From an uncultured Sutterella sp. (GTDB lineage Bacteria; Pseudomonadota; Gammaproteobacteria; Burkholderiales; Burkholderiaceae_F), in the NCBI GenBank assembly GCA_902463725.1, contig CABQGK010000014.1, positions 1 through 61,354 on the forward strand: a stretch of 61,354 bases of DNA, written 5' to 3'. Shown in pieces: positions 19,301 through 27,690 of the stretch; within the stretch, counting starts at the first letter, position 1, and each line of letters opens with the position of its first letter. Position numbers and translations under genes: made by a program. The notes below the pieces were generated by a model that did not search any database, was not told where the DNA came from, and saw only the letters and a program-made list of their open reading frames with translations.

Positions 19301-19878
19301 TCACGCTCTACGCGAGTCGCGCAGATGAAGCACGTCGCCATCTCGATCTTGTGGCACGCTTGGGGCAGCTCAACACGAGCTACGAGAGCCACTACGGCGA
19401 CAAGGCCACGTTCCGTAACCTCGCCGCGAGCCTCTCGGCGGAGTTTGGTTGGCAGTTGCCGCTTGGCACCGCGTGGCAGATCGAGCCACAGGCACAACTC
19501 ACAGTCAGCAACGTCTGGGGCGACAACTTTGAAACCCAAAACGCAATCAAGGTCGAGCAAGATGATGCCAAGAGCGTTGTAGGACGCTTGGGGTTGCGGC
19601 TTGCGCGTGAGTTGCCACTCTCGGGCGAGAACACGGGACACTTCTATGCGAAGGCAAGCCTCTTGCATGAGTTTGCAGGTAAGACCCGTAGTACGCTCAG
19701 TGACGGTGCGCGCTACATTGCCGAGGATCGCCTGCGCGATACGTGGGGTGTGCTGGGCATCGGAACCACGGTGCGGCACGGCAAGAACCTGCACCTCTAT
19801 CTCGATGCGGAAACAAGCGTCGGCGCATCGGTCCGTATGCAGTATCGGCTAAACGCCGGAATGCGCTACACGTTCTAA
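16363..19878 (+). CDS. Autotransporter (type Va) with a beta-helix-like passenger
   Basis: A 1171-residue autotransporter. The signal peptide covers about residues 1-33 and contains three glycines encoded by an uninterrupted G9 tract. The passenger (about 34-890) is rich in Gly, Ser, Thr and Asn. It has imperfect repeats such as VKLSSSGASATFVGELKA, KTVFSGEGAQLEGNI and TARFSGEGAELKA, as in right-handed beta-helix adhesins. The C-terminal 260 or so residues form the translocator barrel (GSWVRLIARKLDRSGEHAFE …) ending in MRYTF. The ligand is unknown. It sits in its own unit between an AT-rich promoter region and a strong terminator. One-base slippage in the G9 tract would stop translation early, so expression is likely phase variable. 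Confidence 0.9.
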   Translation: MFIKSQISRNISSAIAVIVFMSGGGYSSVALADTVTLENQQISRTRGNGDGSRYATEFNHPDEDLVIRWQNNRTLPSDGNPIRDGNVNVRNLTIDANFFEDINTDAPDPRDHYYLEIRNKGVYANSGLTHIQASDTISIKARNDGIYTESSGSVRIEGFKKLDVQGLGYSSFDFNTYVPSFPAEERPQAFTTGSHGIVDNGEGITIHGGTGSEINVVAMGFAVMNGLGNRLGTMSSDPRHPEDIAVGRGIEVRTDKLTVQSRGNAIGAAMGKDGQQFKVNVESAEIALTGAFASAMAGGYARIDINQHTRGLVQLTGRVAAMNRGEVYINFDADGSYLKDGAPETSNEEAIVVGGLREDAHPDADNGHAVLNFRGNNQLIKGYSRVQGARALLEITSTGEGFSAKTKTGGRYDKPLFIAEKAGTVKLSSSGASATFVGELKAQEAGVIDMRVTGANARMQGAITTSEAVAGSQIKTVFSGEGAQLEGNIEANSQESLIELTLSGAHSSLKGMVSSFGSSGSSSSEGDYSRSGNDVRIVSTGAAMKYEGQLSARRENKLTARFSGEGAELKANSSGKLIRNSGTLKLTVENRGSLTGAMENFSERIQRGKRNQDGYEDYQAAGELDVQLANQTTYQGDLTNRAGSAALTLDASQWQGNLTAAAEAQRTAITLKRVSTWSGQATGSGAVDLSGNSLWSATADSTLDTLTMDAGSITSLAGSAQRLSTETLNGTGTFVLDLTYQNDSLATYHDGTMSDYLFVNAEGDGGAHRIALTGETNIETMTPDSKLYFATAPEGAVTFVAAPDGAVLRNHQGLFNKLRHYQVLSESATAPVDNADPSEPASAEASAAARRVMRDVTPAMQNWYLTYTGSEDVVNENGLTPADLYTATVALWRDNDTLLKRLGDLHTLRADTGSWVRLIARKLDRSGEHAFESKLNTVQLGLDRARVDERGTWYFGVAYAYHDGKSTIDSGKGDVNGHELTLYASRADEARRHLDLVARLGQLNTSYESHYGDKATFRNLAASLSAEFGWQLPLGTAWQIEPQAQLTVSNVWGDNFETQNAIKVEQDDAKSVVGRLGLRLARELPLSGENTGHFYAKASLLHEFAGKTRSTLSDGARYIAEDRLRDTWGVLGIGTTVRHGKNLHLYLDAETSVGASVRMQYRLNAGMRYTF
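16429..16437 (+). repeat. G9 homopolymer tract inside the autotransporter signal peptide
   Basis: Nine consecutive G residues encode Gly23-Gly25 of the autotransporter. In the sequence as given the frame is open (ON). A gain or loss of one G would shift the frame within the signal peptide. Tracts of this length are typical contingency loci. Confidence 0.8.
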
Positions 19879-19890
19879 AGCGTCAAGCGC

Positions 19891-19957
19891 TTGCGTAGCA
19901 AAGCACGGGCACTGCCACCCAAAAGGGGCGGTGCCCGTTTTGCTACGTAGCGCAACG
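19891..19957 (+). terminator. Long terminator hairpin after the autotransporter
   Basis: ACGGGCACTGCCACCC…GGGGCGGTGCCCGT forms a GC-rich stem with an AAAA loop. It is extended outward by GCGTAGCAAA pairing with TTTGCTACG and is followed by TTTT within the outer arm. It lies between the convergent autotransporter and pseudo-LigB genes and may serve both. Confidence 0.75.
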
Positions 19958-19997
19958 AGCTGCATTAGGCAAGCCAAAGCCGCGCCCAGCCCATTCG

Positions 19998-20816
19998 TTA
20001 TTCGCCAGCCTCTGCGAAGAGGAAACTCGTCATGGCGAGCGCTTCCATATCAACGCGGTGGTTGAAAACCTGCGCGCGCCCGCCCGCCGCGGCCCCCAAT
20101 ACGGTCGCTAGCGGCAGGAGCGGTGCGACCTCTGGCATAGCAACGGGGGCAGCTTCTAGCGCCGCATACTCAAGCACCGCTACGTCGTCGCGCAGAGCAA
20201 CCGCTTCAACCATCTTTGAGGCAAAGCCCTCAATCGCAGCATTGCCACTTGTGCTTAATACGTCAACGAGCGGCCCATTAAAGCCCACGTTGCCCACGCC
20301 AAGCAGCAATATTCCCGCCTCTCGCAGCGCGCGCAATTCCATCCCCCACTCGTAAGCTGCGCGCATCCCAAGCGCTGGAACCACCGACATGGGAAGCACT
20401 GGTACATTAGCAGCTGGGAAAAGTCGCGCGAGCACTGGGTAGAGCGCCGTATCAAGGCCCCGATCGTGCACGATCGAGACGCCCGACTCACGCGCGAGAT
20501 AGTCGGCTAAGCCAGGGGCACCAGGGGCCCGATACGACACGCTCTCGGTATAGAACTCAAAGGCGGGCACTTCTGAGCGCGGGCGATGCTGGGCGCTCGC
20601 ATCCACGCTCGTTGCCGAGCTCGCCCAGCGGCCACTCACAGCGAGAATCGCCGCGGGCTCACCCCACCCTTCTCGCAGCATCGCCCCCACACGCTCGATC
20701 ATGCGCGAGAGGTCACTTTCTTCGGAAAGAAGAAACGGCGTGCCCGCGCCCACAAAGAGAGCAGGATAAGGCGTGCGCGGCGCAGCGTTGAGAGAATCTT
20801 CTGGTGCAGTGTGCAT
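19998..20816 (-). CDS. LigB-fold paralogue lacking the active-site histidines (pseudoenzyme)
   Basis: A 272-residue protein that aligns along its length with the LigB dioxygenase at 13859-14641. It shares VGxGxP, the LFPAANVPVLPMSV segment, GxGN and the closing LAMTSFLFA. Every histidine expected in the active site is changed: HGSP is AGTP (Ala24), SAHW is SGRW (Arg63), DHG is DTA (Thr123), IVHN is VGFN (Phe179), and EHYLP is EVAPL. The frame is intact and codon use is normal, so it looks maintained rather than decayed. It probably cannot bind the metal, and a regulatory or binding role is inference. The ATG at 20816 is chosen, but its ribosome site is weak. Confidence 0.75.
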   Translation of the reverse strand: MHTAPEDSLNAAPRTPYPALFVGAGTPFLLSEESDLSRMIERVGAMLREGWGEPAAILAVSGRWASSATSVDASAQHRPRSEVPAFEFYTESVSYRAPGAPGLADYLARESGVSIVHDRGLDTALYPVLARLFPAANVPVLPMSVVPALGMRAAYEWGMELRALREAGILLLGVGNVGFNGPLVDVLSTSGNAAIEGFASKMVEAVALRDDVAVLEYAALEAAPVAMPEVAPLLPLATVLGAAAGGRAQVFNHRVDMEALAMTSFLFAEAGE

Positions 20817-20970
20817 GAGTACGGAAAGACGAACGAATAAGGGGGTGACGGGTGGCGGTAGCTGAGCGCTCTGCCCACCCTGCACCAAGCTCAACCATTA
20901 TGCGCGCAACTGCGCCTTGCTGCACGGCTGCTTTTAAATAGAAATAAGCGCACGCCTTTGGCGAAAAGCA

Positions 20971-21004
20971 AAGAGGCCAGCAACACCATGGCTGCCAGCC
21001 TCTT
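20971..21004 (-). terminator. Terminator after the uracil permease gene
   Basis: AAGAGGC (20971-20977) pairs with GCCTCTT (20998-21004), with partial pairing further in. On the minus strand TGCTTTTC follows. It lies about 30 bases after the permease stop codon. Confidence 0.6.
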
Positions 21005-21035
21005 AACGTATCAGGGCGCGAAGCGTGTGCAAGAC

Positions 21036-22352
21036 TTACTTCGAGAGGTCAAGCTCTTTGACGTCCTCCTCATTTTTTTCGCCCATCTGCATGAGGGCAT
21101 TCAGGATGATGGCGCCAAACGTAGCCGTCCCAATGCCGCCCAACTGGAAGAATCCAAGGTTGAGCGTGAAGTCGCCCGCACCCAAAATGAGTGTCACCGC
21201 AGCGACGATAAGGTTGCGGGAGTTACCAAAGTCCACATGGTTAACGACCCAGACGCGAGCGCCAGCCACGGCAATAAGACCAAAGACCACGATCGAGCAG
21301 CCGCCCAAGACGGGCTGCGGAATCGTACTAATCAAGGCACCAAACTTCGGCGAAAAGCCCAAGATGATCGCAAAGATCGCAGCCACCGGGAAGAGCAGCG
21401 TCGAGTAGACGCGCGTAGCAGCCATCACGCCAATGTTTTCACCGTAGGTCGTCACGCCCGTGCCGCCAAAAGCACCCGAAACCATCGTGGCAATCCCGTC
21501 ACCCAAGAACGCGCGTCCCATATAGGGGTCGAGGTTGCGTCCCGTCATAGCGGTCACGGCTTTAACGTGCCCCAAGTTTTCACCGACGAGGATGATCACC
21601 ACCGGCACAATCAGCATGATCGCGTGCAGGTCAAAGACCGGCGTGGTAATTTGTGGCACCCCAAACCAAGGGGCCGCCGCAATCTTACTAAAGTCAATGG
21701 GCGCGCCCATTCCGAGGCCGTTCGTGAGAATCGCGTAGATGATGTACGCAAGCGTCAATCCCACCAAAATCAAGAGCTTCTGAATAAAACCGCGGGTGTA
21801 GACCGCAACGCCCCCGACACAGAGCACCGTAAAGAGCCCCATCCAGTGCTGGAAGTCGCTCTCACCAACGCTCGAGACCGCCACACGCGCGAGGTTCAAA
21901 CCAATGATGGCCACCACAGCACCCGTGACCGCTGGCGGCATCAAGCGCTCAATCCACTTCACACCCGTGGCCATGACGATTAGCCCCACGAGCGCATAGA
22001 CCAAGCCGCAGACGATAATGCCGCCCAAGGCAACCCCCATATTGAGGTTGGCACCAGAGCCTGACGCGTAGCCCGTGGCAGCAATCACCACACCGATAAA
22101 GGCAAAGGAACTACCCAAGTAACTTGGGACGTGGCCACCCACAACGGCAAAAAAAATGAGTGTCCCAATGCCACTCATTAAAACTGCCATATTGGGGTCA
22201 AACCCCATCAAAAGCGGTGCCAGCACTGTGGAACCAAACATTGCCACCACGTGCTGAATACCCATTGCAATGGTCTGCCCTGCGGGAAGACGTTCATCGG
22301 GGGCAATCACTGTGCCCTGCTCTTTGAGTTTCCAAGTAGGAAAGTATCCCAT
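21036..22352 (-). CDS. uraA: Uracil permease (NCS2/NAT family)
   Basis: A 438-residue inner-membrane nucleobase:proton symporter. The N-terminal AMGIQHVVAMFGSTVLAPLLMGFDPNMA segment and MPPAVTGAVVAIIGLNLA are characteristic of UraA. The pattern of about 14 membrane segments and the length fit. It imports uracil for salvage. The NCS2 family also contains xanthine transporters, but the motif near VVIILVGENLGHVKAV is of the uracil type (GENxGxxxxT-like). It is a single-gene unit with a TATAAT hexamer at 22463-22468 about 110 bases upstream of its start and a terminator downstream. Confidence 0.9.
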   Translation of the reverse strand: MGYFPTWKLKEQGTVIAPDERLPAGQTIAMGIQHVVAMFGSTVLAPLLMGFDPNMAVLMSGIGTLIFFAVVGGHVPSYLGSSFAFIGVVIAATGYASGSGANLNMGVALGGIIVCGLVYALVGLIVMATGVKWIERLMPPAVTGAVVAIIGLNLARVAVSSVGESDFQHWMGLFTVLCVGGVAVYTRGFIQKLLILVGLTLAYIIYAILTNGLGMGAPIDFSKIAAAPWFGVPQITTPVFDLHAIMLIVPVVIILVGENLGHVKAVTAMTGRNLDPYMGRAFLGDGIATMVSGAFGGTGVTTYGENIGVMAATRVYSTLLFPVAAIFAIILGFSPKFGALISTIPQPVLGGCSIVVFGLIAVAGARVWVVNHVDFGNSRNLIVAAVTLILGAGDFTLNLGFFQLGGIGTATFGAIILNALMQMGEKNEEDVKELDLSK

Positions 22353-22462
22353 TTTTCTCTCACATCCTAAGTTTTTCCCGCCTCGTAGAGGGTGGGTCCA
22401 TTTGTCAAGTGTGTTCGCGAGGGGGTGAACACAGAGCGCGTTTTCAGCGCTTAAACTTGCTC

Positions 22463-22468
22463 ATTATA
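22463..22468 (-). promoter_or_regulatory. Candidate -10 element of the uraA promoter
   Basis: A perfect TATAAT on the minus strand lies about 110 bases before the uraA start codon. The matching -35 (TACAAA, 17 bases upstream) is poor. The leader between them contains two small hairpins, including GTGTTCGC…GTGAACAC, which may fold in the mRNA. Confidence 0.4.
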
Positions 22469-22612
22469 TCTCTTTACTTAGGACTTTTGTAGGGGAAATT
22501 TTCGCCCTCGAAACCCTTAAGGAAAAGTGCTTAGCGCGGCCCACCCCATCGTTCTAGAGACTCGCGGCCGAGGTCGTCACGGGCTCCGAAGCGCGGCACC
22601 CTCTCCTCACCA

Positions 22613-23329
22613 CTAGGGCGCGTGCAGTTCACCGCCGCGAGAAAGCATCAGATTAAGGAGCACGAGCGCGGCGAGCGGCACGAGCGCAAGTACCCCTGTG
22701 ATGGCCGCTGGTAGCAGCATGAGGATGGCGCAAATCCAGCCGAGCGCATGAAGCGCCACGGCTGACGCAGCCCAAACCCAGGGCTGCGCGTTTTTCATAA
22801 TCGAGAGTCGCGCGCGACGCTCAAGCCGTGCGTTAAGGATGGTGAGCGCAAGTAACGGCGCGAGCACAAGACTTTCGTAGAAAAGCCCCACGGCTCGCAG
22901 CACCGTGAGGTTAACGAGCGCAAAAGCGCTCTGTGCGTAGGGTAGCGTGAGCGTGCGCTCGGCTGCTCGGCCAATTGCGCGAAAGTGATCCCCCTGCCCC
23001 CAGACGGGTGGCTCGTGCCTGCTTTGCGAGCTTTGCGCAGCGATCGCGGCGTCGCGCTTGGGACCTAGGGCATTGACGGGCAGCTCCCCGCGATTAAGGT
23101 AAACCACAGGCGCGATGAGTAGCGCACGCACGCGTGGCGCGAGCGCGATCACGCTTTCTTCGTGAAGCAGTGCGACGGGCGCGGCGGTGCCATAAAAGTG
23201 CCGCCAGCGCGCAATCTCATCAAAGAGCGTGCTCTGCACACGCTCGAGAGAGCAGGTAGCGGGAAGCAGCATGGCGGTCGCCACCCACCCAAGAAACCCA
23301 AAAAGTGCGACACCCTTTTGTAGCGACAT
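22613..23329 (-). CDS. DUF4400-like ICE membrane protein
   Basis: A 238-residue protein with an N-terminal hydrophobic segment (GVALFGFLGWVATAMLLPA) and two or three hydrophobic segments in the C-terminal half. The segment FALVNLTVLRAVGLFYESLVLAPLLALTI followed by LNARLERRARL recalls DUF4400 proteins, which lie next to traD in SXT/R391- and PFGI-type integrative elements. The start at 23329 follows the traD stop by 4 bases, with AAGGAGG inside the traD end, so the two are translationally coupled. The family assignment rests mostly on position and membrane pattern. Its function in conjugation is not established. Confidence 0.65.
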   Translation of the reverse strand: MSLQKGVALFGFLGWVATAMLLPATCSLERVQSTLFDEIARWRHFYGTAAPVALLHEESVIALAPRVRALLIAPVVYLNRGELPVNALGPKRDAAIAAQSSQSRHEPPVWGQGDHFRAIGRAAERTLTLPYAQSAFALVNLTVLRAVGLFYESLVLAPLLALTILNARLERRARLSIMKNAQPWVWAASAVALHALGWICAILMLLPAAITGVLALVPLAALVLLNLMLSRGGELHAP

Positions 23330-23333
23330 GCGC

Positions 23334-25421
23334 TTAATCCTCCTTCTCTTCGTGCACGGGCTCTTCTGCGGTGTTGGTGACAATTGGCATACGCGCTTTG
23401 AGAATGCGCCCACCTGCGATCGAAGCAAAGAACTCCCCATTGGGAAGGCGCCCCAAGAGCTCTTGCGGGATCAAATCTTCCCGTGCGGTTGAAGCGCTTT
23501 TGGAGAGCGAGGCGCGAAAGTTTGGGGCGACTTCGGCAGCTGCGGCCGTTCCGATCGAAAAGCCCTCTCGCCAGACCTCGGCACGACCAAACGCTTCGAG
23601 CACAAAGCGCTGTGTTTCCGAGTCTTTCGTTCGTAGCGCGATCAAATTATTGAAGTTCGCAAGCGCCTGGTGCGCGCGGGCTTCGTTCCCAAGCGCCGCG
23701 GTCAAGTCCGCCACCGTCTGCATAGCCGCCGTGACATGCACCCCGGCTTCCATCCCTTTATTGAGGAGCTCAATGAGCGGGCGGTTAATCACGTTAGCCG
23801 TCTCATCGACAAAGAGCGAAATGCGCCCCACCGACACCCCCGAGCGCCCAAGGTTATAGCGCTTGCCGGCGTAGGCGGTCAGGTCTGCAAGAAGGAGACT
23901 ACCTAGCGCGCGAGCAACCGTGCTGTCGGGCAGCGCATCGAGCCCCAAATAGAGCACATCGCCCGCTTCGAGCACGCGCTCAAGCGTCACGATCATGCGA
24001 GGGTCCGTGAGATCGTTCGCATCGGGCGAAAGCGTCTGCGCGAGCGTTCCACTCGTGAGCATCGCGAGCACGGGCATGAGCGAGGCGGTAATCTTGGCGT
24101 AGTGCTCGGGATTGTGCCAATAGACCGAGAGCAACGGATGAATCGCCGCGGGGCCCGCCCCATACAAGTCTTTGCCGATCCCGCTCTCCCAAAAGGCCGC
24201 AAGTCGCCGCACCCGAGGTATTGGCTCGCCGAACCGATTTTCACGCGGGATGTCCTTGCTCTCCATCTCATCGCGCCACGCGTCTCCCGCTCGCTCATCA
24301 AGGTCTTTTTCTATCGCGCGCTCGAGAATCTCTTCAATGCCCGCCTCCAGAAGATGGCGGATTTTAAGTAGCGTGGGCTTTTCTTCCAAATAGAGGAGCC
24401 CCTCAACAATCACGTTGACAGCGCTCCACGCAAAATCATTAAAGATATCGCTCTCCGCAGGGAGTAGCGCCGTGATGCGAGAGGCCAGTTCCGTGGCACG
24501 ACTCCAGCTCCCGAGCGGGTCGAGTCGCACGCCCTCTCGGGGAAAGGCGGGGTGAAACTCCAAGGGCGCAGCGCGCCCCGCCGTGCGGCAGGCCTCTCGA
24601 ATGGCGTTTTTAAGTCGTGGACTACTCTTAGGGTCAATCACAATAACGGGCTCTCCGCGGTAGATAGCCTGCGCCACCAGGTTTGTGAGCACCACGCCCT
24701 TACCGCTTTGTGTCGTGCCCACAATAAGCGTGCCGCCCCCCATCGCCGAGAGCGGCACCATGATGGGCGTTTCATCCGCGAGCCCCACCCCATGCATCAT
24801 CGCAATCCCCACGGCATCGTCCTGAAGTGCGTCGGGGTAGCCAAAGAGGCGTCGCACGGTGTTACTCACCCGAAGGCGCGCTTCGGGCAATTCCATAAGT
24901 GTATAAAGGCGCTGTGTGCGGGTCGCATCCCACTGAAACCCTTCGCCCAAATAAAGCATCGAGATGGGAGGGAGCGCGAGGCGCGTGGCGAGCGCAGCAC
25001 CCGTCGCTCTCGCGCGCGGGGAAAGGGCCGAGAGGCGCTTCATTGCCCCCTCGCCCGCTAAGCGCTCAAGAAGCGCCTCAAAGCGAATAAAGGTCATGGG
25101 CATGCCGGCGAGTGGCGCACGTAGTGCCCAGCCGCGCAGCATGCTACGCGCGCGTGAGAGCCCAAAGGATGCTGAGAGCGCCGCCGCCACCGTCCCCCAT
25201 GGGGTGAGGAGCGTGAGAAACCCCATCGAGAGACCGAGCGCCGCCAGGGCGAGCCGCGCATCTTCGTGCGGCTCCGAGAGAAACCGCTCCTTTTCTGCCC
25301 AAGAGCGCGCGTGTAGCGTGCGCTCAGCGCTCGTGAGCGGACCGCGCAGTGCACGCTGCAGGCGATAAAGCGCATCGCTGCGAGGCGTAACGAGCTCAAA
25401 GTGTTTTTCGGACTCACTCAT
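23334..25421 (-). CDS. traD: Conjugative coupling protein TraD (SXT/TOL type)
   Basis: A 695-residue type IV coupling ATPase, which in conjugation links the relaxosome to the secretion channel at the inner membrane. Two hydrophobic segments lie near residues 56-90. The family signature LGEGFQWDATRTQRLYTL is at about 158-176. Walker A is GTTQSGKG (235-242), of the VirD4/TraG form. Walker B and following residues are ISLFVDETANVINRPLIELL, then NKGMEAGVHVTAAMQT. All ATPase motifs look intact. GGAG precedes the ATG at 25421; the MobH-like gene ends 19 bases upstream and the DUF4400-like gene starts 4 bases downstream. No type IV secretion genes are in the window, so the partner channel is absent here. 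Confidence 0.85.
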   Translation of the reverse strand: MSESEKHFELVTPRSDALYRLQRALRGPLTSAERTLHARSWAEKERFLSEPHEDARLALAALGLSMGFLTLLTPWGTVAAALSASFGLSRARSMLRGWALRAPLAGMPMTFIRFEALLERLAGEGAMKRLSALSPRARATGAALATRLALPPISMLYLGEGFQWDATRTQRLYTLMELPEARLRVSNTVRRLFGYPDALQDDAVGIAMMHGVGLADETPIMVPLSAMGGGTLIVGTTQSGKGVVLTNLVAQAIYRGEPVIVIDPKSSPRLKNAIREACRTAGRAAPLEFHPAFPREGVRLDPLGSWSRATELASRITALLPAESDIFNDFAWSAVNVIVEGLLYLEEKPTLLKIRHLLEAGIEEILERAIEKDLDERAGDAWRDEMESKDIPRENRFGEPIPRVRRLAAFWESGIGKDLYGAGPAAIHPLLSVYWHNPEHYAKITASLMPVLAMLTSGTLAQTLSPDANDLTDPRMIVTLERVLEAGDVLYLGLDALPDSTVARALGSLLLADLTAYAGKRYNLGRSGVSVGRISLFVDETANVINRPLIELLNKGMEAGVHVTAAMQTVADLTAALGNEARAHQALANFNNLIALRTKDSETQRFVLEAFGRAEVWREGFSIGTAAAAEVAPNFRASLSKSASTAREDLIPQELLGRLPNGEFFASIAGGRILKARMPIVTNTAEEPVHEEKED

Positions 25422-25440
25422 GGCGAATCTCCACGATAAC

Positions 25441-27690
25441 TTAAGACGAAAGGGGCTCGGTGCCCGTTGCTGCGCGCTCTGGCTGAGCCTCATCAAGGAG
25501 CGCTAGGGGCGCAGCGGGCCAAGGGAGTGCCACAAGCCGCCCCTCGCTCAAAACGCGCACAGCGCGTAGCGTGGGCAGCTTGAGCCGTATGCCCTCAAGC
25601 GTCAGAGAAAGCCCCACGTGCGCGGCTCCCTCGCCATCGAGCGCGAGCCCCGCAGCAGCCGCGCTCCGAGCTTCCGCCTTAACGCGCCAATAGGGCACGC
25701 GCCGCGCAGTGCGTAAGCCAAAGGTGGCAGGAAGGTCGCGCATCTGCAGCACCCCCGCTTCGCTAAGCCTCTCTATGACTTCATCGTCAACGCCCGCTAA
25801 AAGCGCCTCAGGGATAAAAAGCTCAGCGGGGCCAAGCGTAAAAAAGAATGGATCAGCCGTGTTGTTAATCAGCGTGATGAGGGAGGCGACCTCGTCAGAG
25901 GGTGACTCGCCCACCATCACCCACGCTCTGCGCCCGCTCTCGCTCTCACGCGCACCAAGCGCCTCACAAAGTGGCTTTGCGTCGTCTACAGTTGCCCTCG
26001 CGCGTGCGGGCTCGCTCTCAGAGGGTTGCGCATCGTTCGTAGGGGCGGGCCCCAGATCCTTTTCGCTCGCAACGAGCGCGACACGCTCAAAAAGCGCAGG
26101 CATTAACGCGAGCGAGCCGCCCTGCGCTAGCTCTTCGTGTAGCGCAGGACGACACGCGCGCTCGGTGCGCGCTTGCGCAGCGGCAAGCAGCGCCTCAATG
26201 AGCGCTTTGCGCGCAAGTCGCACCACGCGCACGCCCGAGAGTGGATGCGCCCCTTCCACCGTGCGCACCACAACGCCGAGCGCATCACGCGCAAGTACCC
26301 CAGCTGAGGCGAGCGCTTCCGCGACAAGCGCACCCTCAGAAATGGCCTCTTTGTCGAGCGCACTCTCAGCGCTCTCAGCAAGTAGCGCCTCAAGCGCCTC
26401 GGGCCAGCGTAGGAAAAACCCGTCGCGCGCGGCGATCAAAAGCGACCGATCGCCCTTTGCGCTCATCTCCCCAAGCAACACCCGATCGTAGAGCCGCGAT
26501 TCAAGCGTTTTGATGTAACCCGTGAGCACCGGGGTTGCGCCCTCAATGCGAGCGCGCACCAGCGTCTCGCGATCTACTGCGCGAGCGCTCCCAGCAGCAA
26601 GGAGCTCACTAAAGGTGCGCGCAGCGCCCGACTCTGCCGCATGAAAAAGCAGCACTTGCTCCAAAATTCCTAGGAGCGCAGGCGCTTCGGCAATCGACGC
26701 TGAGAGCCATCGGCGCGTTGCGGGCGGTAGCGTCACCGCGAGAAGCGCCAAGGGCAACGTTGTTAAGGTGGGGGCGTCTGCCTCGGCGATAAAGCTCAAC
26801 ATAAAGCGCGCCCCGCGCTGCGAGAGGCCAAACGCATAGGCGCTCTCAACACTAGGCTCCCAGCGTACCAAGGGGCGCTTGCCGTCGCGCTTCGCAAGTA
26901 GGCGCATGCGCGCGAGACTGCTCCCTTCGCGAATCGCTGCGCCAATCACAAGCGCAACACGCACGCGCGAGAGCCACGCGTCCCGATCCATCGGAGCCAT
27001 CTGCGCGCCAAGCACACGCGCATCCAGCGCGCGTAGCGCTTCGGTGGCGCTACTTAATCCCGCAGCGAGCATCCCATCTTCGTTACGCCAGAGGCCCTGC
27101 GCTGCCGCAGGTAACCCCTGCACCATCGCAGCCCACTGAAAGAGAAAGGGCAGGACGTGGCTCTCAAAGAGCGCTTGACTTCCAAACGCTAGACGCAGCG
27201 CCATGAGACGCTCTTCGTGCCGCGCCAGAATCACCATTGGATCGTGCGGCAGCAGTATCCCGCAGCCCGTCGGATCCGTCGCCCAAAGCGCAGGCGCGCG
27301 AGTGCACTCGAGCTTCATCGGTGCGGCCGCCTCGCTCGGCGCGGCCTCACCGCTACGCCAGCTGCGCGACACCCCTGCGATATCGTCAACGAGCGCGCTC
27401 GCAACAAGCGCGGGAGCGCGAGCTGGCTCTGCCGCACGAGGCGCTTGCGTGCGCGACGCTTCTGCTGAGGCGATGTCGGCGGCGAGTTCAAAAGGCGCGG
27501 GCTCGGCTTTCTTTGCGACGCACTCGGCAAGGAGCGTGCAGAGCGACGCGTCGTTTTCGGGCTCCTCGGCTTGCGCTTCTTTAAGCGAGAGCGCCTCTTG
27601 GTCGCTCCCTGAGCGTTGCGCATTGGCGAGTTGCGCCCAGTGCGCAAAGCGCGCGGAGAGCGCCGTTAAGAGTGCGGCAGTGGAAATCAT
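25441..27690 (-). CDS. MobH/TraI_2-like protein without relaxase catalytic motifs
   Basis: A 749-residue protein in the position of the SXT-type relaxase TraI. The segment LARHEERLMALRLAFGSQAL followed by FESHVLPFLFQWAAMVQGLPA has the form of the MobH N-terminal domain. The late segment NTADPFFFTLGPAELFIPEAL resembles the TraI_2 C-terminal domain. The MobH motif HHxxPGGLLxH should follow LPA, but here the residues are LWRNEDGMLAAGLSSA, and the expected LLHDLGK region reads VIGAAIREG. The catalytic and metal histidines and aspartate are therefore missing. The frame is open throughout and Ala-rich. If the assignment is right, it cannot nick DNA and may act structurally with TraD. Homology is inferred by eye from the motif order and the genomic context. 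Confidence 0.6.
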   Translation of the reverse strand: MISTAALLTALSARFAHWAQLANAQRSGSDQEALSLKEAQAEEPENDASLCTLLAECVAKKAEPAPFELAADIASAEASRTQAPRAAEPARAPALVASALVDDIAGVSRSWRSGEAAPSEAAAPMKLECTRAPALWATDPTGCGILLPHDPMVILARHEERLMALRLAFGSQALFESHVLPFLFQWAAMVQGLPAAAQGLWRNEDGMLAAGLSSATEALRALDARVLGAQMAPMDRDAWLSRVRVALVIGAAIREGSSLARMRLLAKRDGKRPLVRWEPSVESAYAFGLSQRGARFMLSFIAEADAPTLTTLPLALLAVTLPPATRRWLSASIAEAPALLGILEQVLLFHAAESGAARTFSELLAAGSARAVDRETLVRARIEGATPVLTGYIKTLESRLYDRVLLGEMSAKGDRSLLIAARDGFFLRWPEALEALLAESAESALDKEAISEGALVAEALASAGVLARDALGVVVRTVEGAHPLSGVRVVRLARKALIEALLAAAQARTERACRPALHEELAQGGSLALMPALFERVALVASEKDLGPAPTNDAQPSESEPARARATVDDAKPLCEALGARESESGRRAWVMVGESPSDEVASLITLINNTADPFFFTLGPAELFIPEALLAGVDDEVIERLSEAGVLQMRDLPATFGLRTARRVPYWRVKAEARSAAAAGLALDGEGAAHVGLSLTLEGIRLKLPTLRAVRVLSEGRLVALPWPAAPLALLDEAQPERAATGTEPLSS

